Assembly (NCBI GenBank): GCA_038320185.1
Contig: JBBQDZ010000078.1
Coordinates: forward strand, 1 to 10,616
DNA length: 10,616 nt
Source of the DNA: JBBQDZ01 sp038320185
GTDB taxonomy: Bacteria > Actinomycetota > Thermoleophilia > Gaiellales > Gaiellaceae
Direction of reading: 5' to 3'
Part shown: piece after piece, positions 1 to 6,212 of the stretch
Layout of the letters: every line of letters starts with the position of its first letter
Position numbering within the stretch: position 1 is the first letter of the stretch
Position numbers and translations under genes: made by a program
Notes under the pieces: generated by a model
Database searches by the model: none
The model's input: only the letters and a program-made list of their open reading frames with translations
What the model was told of the DNA's origin: nothing

Positions 1-1199
1 TGGAGGTAGGCGATCAGATCCTTGACCTCGGCCCGCTCGTAGAAGCGCGGGCCGCCGATCACCTGGTAGGCGATGTCCTGGCGGACGAGAACGTCCTCGA
101 GCACCCGCGACTGCGCGTTCGTGCGGTAGAAGACGGCGATCTCGCGCCCGCTGAAGCCCTCCTCGACGAGGCCCGCGATCTCGGCGGCGACGAACCGCGC
201 CTCGGCGTGCTCGTCCTCGACCTCGATCACGCGCAACGCCTGTCCGTCGCCCAGTTCCGACCAGAGGTTCTTCTCCTTGCGCTCGCGGTTGTGCGAGATG
301 ACGCCGTTCGCCGCGCGGAGGATCGAGTTCGTGGAGCGGTAGTTCTGCTGGAGGGCGATCGTCCGCGTGTCCGGGAAGTCACGCTCGAACTCGAGGATGT
401 TGCGAATGTCGGCTCCGCGAAACGCATAGATCGCCTGGTCCGGGTCGCCAACCGCGCAGAGATTCCGGTGCTTCGCGGCGAGCAGCTGGAGCAGCCGGTA
501 TTGCGCGTGGTTCGTGTCCTGGTACTCGTCGACGAGGATGTAGCGGAAGGCCTTCTGCCAGCGCTCGAGCGCCTCGGGGAAGCGCTCGAGCACCTGCACC
601 GTCAGGTAGAGGAGGTCGTCGAAGTCGACGGCGTTCGAGGTGAAGAGGCGCCGCTGATACAGCTCATACGCTTCGGCGACGGTCTGGTCGTAGAACGACG
701 CGACGCGGCCGCGGTACTCCTCCGGCCCCACGAGCTGGTTCTTCGCGTTCGAGATCTGGGCGTGGATGCCGCGCGGGACGAAGCGCTTCGGGTCGCGCTC
801 GAGTTCCTCGAGGCACGCCTTCGTCAGGCGCACCTGGTCTGCCTGGTCGTAGATCGTGAAGTTCGTCCGGTAGCCGAGCCGGGGCGCCTCGCGGCGCAGG
901 ATCCGGCCGCAGGCCGCGTGGAAGGTGAGGATCCAGATGCCACGCGCCGCGGAGCCGAGCAGGCTCTCGAGCCGCGAACGCATTTCTCCTGCGGCCTTGT
1001 TCGTGAAAGTGATCGCGAGCACCTCGTTCGGCTTCACGCCGCAGGCGTTGAGGAGGTGCGCGACGCGGTGGGTGAGCACGCGCGTCTTCCCCGACCCTGC
1101 GCCGGCGACGACGAGCAGCGGCCCCTCGGTGGCGAGCGCGGCCTCGCGCTGCGCCTCGTTCAGCGCCGCGAGGTAGGTCTCCGGGGACGCGACCGCCAC
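1..1199 (-). CDS. uvrD: UvrD/PcrA-family ATP-dependent DNA helicase, 3' end outside window
   Basis: This is a superfamily 1A 3'-5' DNA helicase acting in nucleotide excision repair, mismatch repair and replication-fork clearance. About 399 N-terminal residues are present; the gene runs off the left edge, so the C-terminal 2A/2B parts are missing. Visible motifs in order are the Q-motif region LNEAQREA (residues 13-20), Walker A AGAGSGKTR (32-40), motif Ia ITFTNKAA, Walker B/DExx VDEYQDTN (about residue 223), GDPDQAIYAFRGA (motif III) and QQNYRS (motif IV), ending at ERAEVKDLIAYL. The spacing is normal for the family and no frameshift is seen. The chosen start is GTG at 1199, since conserved sequence begins a few residues later. 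No Shine-Dalgarno is visible, but TAGCAT lies 7 nt upstream, so the mRNA may be leaderless. UvrD, PcrA and the actinobacterial UvrD1 cannot be told apart from this half. Confidence 0.95.
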   Translation of the reverse strand, partial: MAVASPETYLAALNEAQREAALATEGPLLVVAGAGSGKTRVLTHRVAHLLNACGVKPNEVLAITFTNKAAGEMRSRLESLLGSAARGIWILTFHAACGRILRREAPRLGYRTNFTIYDQADQVRLTKACLEELERDPKRFVPRGIHAQISNAKNQLVGPEEYRGRVASFYDQTVAEAYELYQRRLFTSNAVDFDDLLYLTVQVLERFPEALERWQKAFRYILVDEYQDTNHAQYRLLQLLAAKHRNLCAVGDPDQAIYAFRGADIRNILEFERDFPDTRTIALQQNYRSTNSILRAANGVISHNRERKEKNLWSELGDGQALRVIEVEDEHAEARFVAAEIAGLVEEGFSGREIAVFYRTNAQSRVLEDVLVRQDIAYQVIGGPRFYERAEVKDLIAYL

Positions 1200-1206
1200 G
1201 CTTGCG

Positions 1207-1212
1207 ATGCTA
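1207..1212 (-). promoter_or_regulatory. Candidate -10 element of the uvrD-like gene
   Basis: On the minus strand TAGCAT (4 of 6 matches to TATAAT) ends 7 nt before the GTG start at 1199, and no ribosome-binding site lies between them. The spacing would place the transcription start at or next to the start codon, giving a leaderless mRNA. No convincing -35 was seen. The site also sits in the short divergent gap before the TMEM175-like gene. Confidence 0.3.
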
Positions 1213-1239
1213 GCCGCCGCGCCCGCCAGGATCCCTCGC

Positions 1240-1845
1240 GTGGACGAGACCATGGGCACCGGGCGCCTCGAGGCGTTCAGCGACGGCGTCTTCGCAATCG
1301 CGATAACGCTGCTGATCCTCGAGATTCGCGTGCCGCCGCACTCGCACGAGCTCGGGCACGCTCTGCTGCACATCTGGCCCTCGTACCTCGCCTACGCGAC
1401 GAGCTTCTTCTCGATCGGTGTCATGTGGGTCAACCACCACGCCATCTTCCGGAAGCTCGCTCGCGCCGATCACACGCTCCTCTTCCTGAACACGCTGCTC
1501 CTCCTCGTCGTCGCGTTCGTGCCCTTTCCGACGCGACTCGTCGCCGAGTACCTGCGCGAGGGCGGCGGCGCCGAGCGAGCGGCGGCGATCTTCTACGGGT
1601 CGACTGCGATCGCACTCGCCGTCTTCTTCAACGCGCTGTGGCGCTACGTCTCGCGTGGCCGGCGGCTGATCGACGCGCAAGTGCCCCAGGAGGTGGTGGA
1701 CGACATCACCCGAACCTTCAGACCGGGGATCGCGATCTACGCAGCCGCAACCGCGATCGCGTTCCTGAGCCCCCTCGCAAGCGTCGCCATGTTTCTCGCG
1801 ATCGCGGTCTTCTTCGCCGTTCCGCCGGCGTGGTTGCGGCGTTGA
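1240..1845 (+). CDS. TMEM175 family (DUF1211) integral membrane protein, putative potassium channel
   Basis: The predicted product is a 201-residue membrane protein with about six hydrophobic segments, the size of prokaryotic TMEM175 subunits, which assemble into K+ channels. The family hallmark R-x3-FSD is present near the N-terminus as RLEAFSDGVFAIAITLL (residues 9-25), on the first pore-lining helix. MWVNHH (62-67) and PFPTRL (95-100) are also typical. The start GTG 1240 was chosen because AGGA lies 8 nt upstream. ATG 1252 would begin even closer to the conserved core (MGTGRLEAF), and ATG 1207 is possible but would start inside the divergent promoter region of the helicase gene. It has no operon partner: the neighbour on the left is divergent, and the next gene on the same strand is about 200 bp away. 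The family call is strong; channel activity is inferred from characterised homologues. Confidence 0.9.
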   Translation: MDETMGTGRLEAFSDGVFAIAITLLILEIRVPPHSHELGHALLHIWPSYLAYATSFFSIGVMWVNHHAIFRKLARADHTLLFLNTLLLLVVAFVPFPTRLVAEYLREGGGAERAAAIFYGSTAIALAVFFNALWRYVSRGRRLIDAQVPQEVVDDITRTFRPGIAIYAAATAIAFLSPLASVAMFLAIAVFFAVPPAWLRR

Positions 1846-2043
1846 CGGCATCTCTTCCGTCCATCCCCGGCATGGTTCATCGGGACTCGAGCGGACGGCA
1901 CGTTCGTATTCGAGGAAGTGATCGCACCCGCGCTCGCCGCCGCCCTAGCCGCGGTGGCCCCGCAAGCCCAACCCTGCCGGGCTCCTCTCCCGCGGGGACC
2001 GGCGGCCGCCTCGGCGCGCACCTCGACATCCGCCGCTAACACG

Positions 2044-3036
2044 ATGGTCTTCTTCTCCTCGCGAGCCGCTGCACCGCTCGCTCTGCTGCGCCGTCTTCGC
2101 CGCGCCGCGCTGCCTCTCCTCATCGCAGCGCTGATCGGCGCGCCGGCTGCACGCGCGGGCGGTGATTTCGTGGATCTTGCCGTGGGCGCTGGCCGGGCGT
2201 GGCTCGTCGGGCCGCCCGGCGTGCGCTCGCTGGACGCGCGCACAGGCCGCACGCTCTCGATGCCGAAGCTGTTCGGCGCCGCCTATCCGCACAGCGTGAC
2301 ACTGGCGGGCGGCGCCACCTGGGTCGCAAGCAAGAACGGTTATGTTCGGGGGACGCTCAGCCGGATCGACGGACGCTCCGGCCGCGTCCGGGTCGTCTGG
2401 CGCGGAGAAGGCAGCTCGGTGCAGTACGTCGCTGCAGGCGCCGGCGGCGTCTGGGTGCTGATCGGCTCGCCAACGGGATCCCAGATCGCACGCTTCACGC
2501 TCGGCGGACAGCTCGTGCGCCTCTGGCGGATCGCGAACGCCCGCCGCATCGCAGCCGATCGAGCAGGCTGCTGGGTTTCGACCCACGGCTGGCTGCTGCG
2601 AATCGACCGGGCCGGTCGGGTGCACCGTGTCGTCCGTGCACCGCTCGGGGATGTCGCGACCGGCGCCGGCGCCGCCTGGCTGCCGCGCGCGAGCTCGGTC
2701 CTCCGGATCGACGAGCGGACCGGACGGGTGCGGACGCTTGCCACCGGGCCGCTCAGGCTCGGCGGCTTCCAGCACGACCTCGCGGCCGGCGACGGCGCCC
2801 TCTGGGCGCTCCAACACAACAACCGCCGCTCGACGCTCGTCCGCTTCGACCCCCACAGCGGCCGGTCGCGCGGTCGCGCGAGCCTTCCAGGAATCGCCGA
2901 CGCGCTCGTCGTCAGGCCTGAGGCCGTCTGGGTCGCGACCGTACTCGCGCCGGCCGGTAGGGCCGCCACTGGCTACGCCGTCATCCGCCTCGACCCGCAC
3001 ACACTCCACCGCACCCTGTTCGTCCGGATCGTGTGA
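2044..3036 (+). CDS. Exported seven-bladed beta-propeller-like protein, unknown function
   Basis: The protein has 330 residues. Residues 1-38 look like a signal peptide: an Arg-containing n-region (LLRRLRR), the hydrophobic run AALPLLIAALIGA and an Ala-rich cleavage site APAARA. The mature part has seven imperfect repeats of about 30-40 residues, each with a small-residue turn, a W-[LVA] strand and an R-[IFL]-D-x-x-[ST]GR-like strand. Approximate positions are 44-72, 86-118, 128-160, 168-196, 203-232, 245-279 and 286-327; examples are GAGGVWVL, GAGAAWL, GDGALWAL, RIDERTGRV and RFDPHSGRS. This resembles PQQ/virginiamycin-B-lyase-like propellers, but no catalytic residues are recognisable. The start is uncertain: ATG 2044 places a good signal peptide at the N-terminus, while the same frame is open back to GTG 1918, which would add 42 low-complexity residues. 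It stands alone, convergent with the CinA-like gene. Confidence 0.7.
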   Translation: MVFFSSRAAAPLALLRRLRRAALPLLIAALIGAPAARAGGDFVDLAVGAGRAWLVGPPGVRSLDARTGRTLSMPKLFGAAYPHSVTLAGGATWVASKNGYVRGTLSRIDGRSGRVRVVWRGEGSSVQYVAAGAGGVWVLIGSPTGSQIARFTLGGQLVRLWRIANARRIAADRAGCWVSTHGWLLRIDRAGRVHRVVRAPLGDVATGAGAAWLPRASSVLRIDERTGRVRTLATGPLRLGGFQHDLAAGDGALWALQHNNRRSTLVRFDPHSGRSRGRASLPGIADALVVRPEAVWVATVLAPAGRAATGYAVIRLDPHTLHRTLFVRIV

Positions 3037-3047
3037 GCGGTTACCTC

Positions 3048-3090
3048 GGGTCGCAAATCGTGAGGCCCCTCTGTCAGGGATCTGCGACCT
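3048..3090. terminator. Candidate bidirectional hairpin between convergent genes
   Basis: GGGTCGCAAATC (3048-3059) can pair with GATCTGCGACCT (3079-3090), giving a 12-bp stem with one mismatch and one G-T pair around a 19-nt loop. It lies in the short gap between two convergent genes, where a terminator is expected. No T-tract follows on either strand, so intrinsic termination is not assured. Confidence 0.35.
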
Positions 3091-3145
3091 CGCACCTAGA
3101 GACCAGACACCAGCGAACCCGACCGAGGCGACCGAGGAGATTTCC

Positions 3146-3874
3146 TTAGTTCGAGCCTGCGGCGTCGTCGAGCGCGGGCCCCAACCAGGCAACGGCGGCG
3201 GCGAGCCCGGCCGCGTCGCTCGACTTGGCCACGATCTCCACCTCGCTCCCACCTGCGTCGAAGCTCGGATAGGAGCCGAAGCGGATGCCGGGATGCCGAT
3301 GTTCCGCCATCTCGAGCACGGCGACGATACGGCTCTCATTCGTCCGGTAGCGCCGCCGCCAGCTCGCGATCGGCGGCGCACCGGCGAACTCGGTCTCCAG
3401 CACCCCGAACATCGCCTCCATCTCGCGGGGGAGACCCGGTAGCACGTAGACGTTCTCTAGGACGAACCCGGGCGCGCCGCCGAGAGGATTCTCGAGAGCG
3501 CGGCTGCCCGTGGGGAGCTGCGCCCACCTCACGGCATAGTCGGGGTCGCGCACGAACCGCTCGCGCAGCCGGCTCGCCTGTCCGGGATCCTCCGTCTGGC
3601 CGACGCCGAAGGCCGCGGCAACGGCCTCGCGAGTCAGGTCGTCCGGCGTGCCGCCGAGCCCACCGGTGACGACGACGAGGCGTGCCGCGGCGGCGGCCGA
3701 GCGGAGAAACGGCGCGATCCGAGAGATCTCGTCGGGCAGGATCGCGATCAGGCCGACGGGAACACCGAGCCGCTCCAGCCGGCGAGCGAGCCACGAGGCG
3801 TTGGTGTTGTCGATGTCGCCCGCGAGCAGCTCGTTGCCGATCGTCAGGATGACTGCGGCTTCGCCCGCGACCAT
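3146..3874 (-). CDS. CinA N-terminal / MoCF-domain protein (COG1058), stand-alone
   Basis: The predicted product is a 242-residue cytoplasmic protein of the molybdopterin-binding (MogA/MoaB/CinA-N) fold. Motifs are ILTIGNELLAGDIDNTNASWLA at the N-terminus (the strand-loop of CinA-N, residues 9-30), VVVTGGLGGTPDDLTREA (67-84, the TGG-x-G-x3-D site) and YVLPGLPREMEAMF (143-156). The rest matches the CinA-N accessory region (RTNESRI, GIRFGSYPSF). The C-terminal PncC/NMN-deamidase domain of full CinA is absent, because the protein ends at residue 242. Related stand-alone domains have been linked to nucleotide or ADP-ribose pyrophosphatase activity, so calling it a competence protein would be over-annotation. 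The ATG at 3874 fits the family start. A TATACT box stops 6 nt before it with no ribosome-binding site, suggesting a leaderless mRNA. It is divergent from the gene at 3895. Confidence 0.88.
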   Translation of the reverse strand: MVAGEAAVILTIGNELLAGDIDNTNASWLARRLERLGVPVGLIAILPDEISRIAPFLRSAAAAARLVVVTGGLGGTPDDLTREAVAAAFGVGQTEDPGQASRLRERFVRDPDYAVRWAQLPTGSRALENPLGGAPGFVLENVYVLPGLPREMEAMFGVLETEFAGAPPIASWRRRYRTNESRIVAVLEMAEHRHPGIRFGSYPSFDAGGSEVEIVAKSSDAAGLAAAVAWLGPALDDAAGSN

Positions 3875-3880
3875 CGCGCG

Positions 3881-3888
3881 AGTATAAG
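3881..3888. promoter_or_regulatory. Shared symmetric -10 core of a divergent, probably leaderless gene pair
   Basis: The core AGTATAAG reads as TATACT on the minus strand (3886-3881) and TATAAG on the plus strand (3883-3888). On each strand exactly 6 nt separate the hexamer from the proposed first codon: ATG at 3874 on the minus strand and ATC at 3895 on the plus strand. The AT-rich core stands out from its very GC-rich surroundings. The -35 regions are weak: TTCGCC 17 nt upstream on the plus strand, and nothing convincing on the minus strand. Confidence 0.5.
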
Positions 3889-3894
3889 AACGGC

Positions 3895-4668
3895 ATCGAG
3901 TCACTCCAGGAGCTGCAGGAGCGGCGGGCCCACGAGTGCCGCCTGACACCCGATCGGGCGCTAGCCGATCTGGACGAGGCGGAGGCGTTTCTCCGCGATC
4001 GCGGGTTGCTCGCGCGCACGGCGGACTGCTCCTTGCCGAGCCTCCACGAGGCCTGCCACGAGGAGCCATACGCGACTGCGCAGCCCGGCTTTGGCCAGTG
4101 GCCACGCACGAAGTGGTGGTGGGCGTCGGCATTGGCGGAGCGGCCCGGTGTCCACATCCTCGAGATCCACCGCGGCAAAAACCTGATCGTGACGGCCGAG
4201 GTCGCGGCTCTGGCCGATCCGGTGTGCCGCGCCGAGCTCGAGCGGATGGCGCGCGAGGATCGCGGCTGGTCACGGCTGCTCGCGCACCTGGCCGAGGCGG
4301 GACCGTCGACGCTCGAGGACGCCCAGGTGGAGCTTGGCCTGAAGCCTCGCGAGTTGAAGGCCCTGCGCGTGCCGCTCGAGCGCTGCGGGGCCGTCGTCTC
4401 GCGGCAGCTCGTTGCAGCGCGCGAGGGAGGGGGCGAGCTCCGGGCGACGGAGCTCGAGCGCTGGGATCAGGTATTTCCCGAGCGCTCGGAGCGGGGCGAG
4501 CTCCGCGAGCTCGTCGTCGCAGCGATTCGAGCCTGCGTCGTCGCGCGGGAGGACGAGGTTCCGCGCTGGTTCAGCTGGGTCTGGCTCTGGCGCGACGAGC
4601 TGCTCGACGAGCTCGTCGAGGAGAGGCGTCTATGCCGTCCCGCTCCGGGCTGGCTCGCGCTTGCCTGA
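3895..4668 (+). CDS. Winged-helix protein, AlkZ-related-like; apparent ATC start
   Basis: The predicted product has 257 residues if it begins at the ATC at 3895. Its core has an aromatic-rich stretch (FGQWPRTKWWWASAL, residues 67-80), a basic strand (ILEIHRGKNLIV, 88-99) and a winged-helix segment (LLAHLAEAGPSTLEDAQVEL then GLKPRELKALRVPLERCGAVVSR, 128-170). This order resembles proteins annotated as AlkZ-related, which share the winged-helix layout of the YcaQ/AlkZ DNA glycosylases. Glycosylase activity is not shown, and I see no catalytic QxQ/QxD motif. The first standard start is TTG 4006, which would remove 37 residues of clearly coding, Glu-rich sequence (ESLQELQERR onward). The frame is closed by TGA at 3850, and only CTG 3853 and 3913 or ATC 3895 lie before 4006. 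ATC is favoured because it is 6 nt after the -10-like box TATAAG. The 3' end is convergent with the toroid gene, 18 bp away. Confidence 0.7.
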   Translation: MESLQELQERRAHECRLTPDRALADLDEAEAFLRDRGLLARTADCSLPSLHEACHEEPYATAQPGFGQWPRTKWWWASALAERPGVHILEIHRGKNLIVTAEVAALADPVCRAELERMAREDRGWSRLLAHLAEAGPSTLEDAQVELGLKPRELKALRVPLERCGAVVSRQLVAAREGGGELRATELERWDQVFPERSERGELRELVVAAIRACVVAREDEVPRWFSWVWLWRDELLDELVEERRLCRPAPGWLALA

Positions 4669-4686
4669 GCCGCGAGGCGAGCGACC

Positions 4687-5523
4687 TTACGGGGTCTGAC
4701 CCGGTTTCCCGGATCCGGACGGAACGGGAAAGGGCTTTCGCGCGAGCGCGGTGGCCACCTGGGCGGTGACCCAGACCGGCGTGACCGCGTAGCGCGCGGA
4801 GTAGCGGTAGCTGCCGTCGTCCCGGCGCAGTCGGGCGAGGTAGCGGAATGCGGCTGCGCCGGGCGGAACGCCCGCCGCGACGAAGGCCTGGATCGCCCAG
4901 GCAGTCGACTGGGCGTCGGACCCCCGACCTTCGCTCAGCTCGAAGCCGCCGTCGTCGTTCTGCAGATGTCGGAGGTAGACGAGCCCGCGTTGGATCGGCC
5001 GGCCGCGTACCCCGAGCGCGCGCAGCGCCTGGACCGCGGCCGCAGTGTCGTTGGAGTCGGCACCGACCCCCGCACTCCACGACCATCCTCCCGACCGCGC
5101 CTGCCGTGCGAGCAGGTATGCCCGAGTGGCCACCGGCACCTGCATCCCTGCCTGCCGGAGCGCGAGCACACCCCAGATCGTGGAGTTGAGCGTCGACCCG
5201 ATCGAGCCGCCTGGCCGCTCGAGCGCCTCCAGGCGGGCGCGCAGGCCAGCGGCGGGCGCGTGGGCAAGGACTTCGGCCACGAGGCCGAGCTCGACGTCGG
5301 TCGGACTGGTCAGGTGGTCCTCGTTGGCGACAAGGTACTCGGCGCTCCCCGCCGGCACGGACCCGCCCCCGGCGACGAGCGCGATCACCGCCCACGCAGT
5401 CAGCCCGGGTGTAGAGGGCGACCCCGGTTCGGCGAATCCCCCGTCCGCCCCTCGATGGGCCAGGAGGAAGCCGCTCGGGCTCCCGAGCGCGAGGGCCGCC
5501 GCGGCAGTGGCGAGCACCCTCAA
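4687..5523 (-). CDS. Alpha/alpha-toroid (prenyltransferase/squalene-oxidase repeat) protein, putative cobalamin-binding partner
   Basis: This is the last gene of the cobalamin-riboswitch operon. It encodes 278 residues made of repeated helical units of the terpenoid-cyclase/protein-prenyltransferase toroid. Glycine-aromatic repeat ends are visible as FLLAHRGADGGF (19-30), ERPGGSIGSTLNSTIWGVLAL (102-122), YLLARQARSGGWSWS (136-150), YLRHLQNDDGGFELS (183-197) and YLARLRRDDGSYRYS (228-242). The DxDD acid motif of squalene cyclases and the zinc ligands of prenyltransferases are not seen, so a binding role is more likely than catalysis. The same fold forms the N-terminal domain of animal transcobalamin and intrinsic factor, and ADSNDTAAAVQAL (155-167) recalls the DTAAMAGLAL segment there. 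Start: TTG 5523 overlaps the upstream stop as TTGA and yields MRVLATAAAALAL, a weak signal-like segment. GTG 5517, 6 nt after GGAG, is an alternative. Whether it is exported is unclear. Confidence 0.85.
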   Translation of the reverse strand: MRVLATAAAALALGSPSGFLLAHRGADGGFAEPGSPSTPGLTAWAVIALVAGGGSVPAGSAEYLVANEDHLTSPTDVELGLVAEVLAHAPAAGLRARLEALERPGGSIGSTLNSTIWGVLALRQAGMQVPVATRAYLLARQARSGGWSWSAGVGADSNDTAAAVQALRALGVRGRPIQRGLVYLRHLQNDDGGFELSEGRGSDAQSTAWAIQAFVAAGVPPGAAAFRYLARLRRDDGSYRYSARYAVTPVWVTAQVATALARKPFPVPSGSGKPGQTP

Positions 5524-6212
5524 CTCCACACGACCTCGGTGTGCAGGCGGCGCCCGTAGCGCTCGAGCAGGCGCCGCAGCTCTGGCCCGCCGACGAGCGC
5601 AAGGACGAGGTTGCCGCCGGCGTGAGCCACGTCGAACCACAGGCCGCGGCCGAGCTGAAAGCTCAGGGCGGGCCAGGTGTGCGGGAAGAAGCTGTACCAC
5701 TCCCACAGATCCATGAGGACGCTGAAGGCGAAGCCGAGCACGAGGCACGCGACCGCGAAGGGGATGCGGCGGCGCAGCAGCGGCGCGGCGGCGGCCCCGA
5801 CCACCCCGCAACCGCCCCAAGCGAGCATCTGCCACGGTGTCCAGGGCCCCTGGCCGAGGAAAAAGTTCGAGACGAGCGCGGCGACAGCGCCGACCGCGAA
5901 CCCGGAGCGAGCGCCGAGCGCGACGCCGGCGGCGACGACCATCACCGTCACGGGCTGCACGCCCGGGACCGCGTCGAAGAGGACACGCCCTGCGGCCGCT
6001 GCGGCTCCCAGGGTGCCGACGAGCGCGACCTCGGCGGCATGCCCGGGACCGGCTTCGAGCCAGCCGACGCCGACGAGCACGAGCGCCCCCGCGACCAGCA
6101 GGAGCGCGAGCGCCGAGTCGTGTGGCGAGAGCGCCGTCCAGAGCGCTGCCGCGGCAGCCGAGGCAGTCGCGGCCACCGTGACGATCCGAGAGCGCGTCGC
6201 GCTGCTAGACAA
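5520..6212 (-). CDS. ECF transporter S component, predicted cobalamin (CbrT-like)
   Basis: This is the substrate-binding membrane subunit of an energy-coupling-factor importer: 230 residues with about six hydrophobic segments. Family features are the GVQPVTVMVVAAGVALGAR stretch, FFLGQGPWTPWQMLAWGG (the turn before a helix, common in S components of the CbrT type) and the late segment GLWFDVAHAGGNLVLALV. It overlaps the ecfA stop by 8 bp and is overlapped by the toroid gene, so the genes are almost certainly co-translated. Cobalamin specificity rests on the upstream riboswitch and the DUF4430 neighbours, not on residues visible here. The TTG start at 6212 is the most upstream one available and has no clear ribosome-binding site; GTG 6176 would shorten the n-region. 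The product is expected in the plasma membrane in complex with EcfT and EcfA. Confidence 0.88.
   Translation of the reverse strand: MSSSATRSRIVTVAATASAAAAALWTALSPHDSALALLLVAGALVLVGVGWLEAGPGHAAEVALVGTLGAAAAAGRVLFDAVPGVQPVTVMVVAAGVALGARSGFAVGAVAALVSNFFLGQGPWTPWQMLAWGGCGVVGAAAAPLLRRRIPFAVACLVLGFAFSVLMDLWEWYSFFPHTWPALSFQLGRGLWFDVAHAGGNLVLALVGGPELRRLLERYGRRLHTEVVWS

Noticed and set aside
1210..1851. Minus-strand open frame opposite the TMEM175-like gene
   Set aside because: The composition is charged and repetitive without motifs, while the plus strand has the FSDGVFAI signature and six hydrophobic segments.
207..2039. Long plus-strand open frame of 610 codons opposite the helicase and running into the TMEM175 gene
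   Set aside because: It is antisense to a helicase with all motifs in order, its sequence is Arg/Glu/Ala low-complexity, and it has no domain. It is a GC-driven shadow.
4596..4621. Palindrome-like GAGCTGCTCGACGAGCTCGTCGAGGA
   Set aside because: It lies within the 3' coding region of the winged-helix gene and simply encodes ELLDELVEE with GC-rich codons; no operator role is supported.
4687..5523. Squalene-hopene cyclase or protein prenyltransferase enzyme
   Set aside because: The repeats match the fold, but the protein is far shorter than a cyclase, lacks the DxDD motif and the zinc ligands, and sits in a B12 transport operon.
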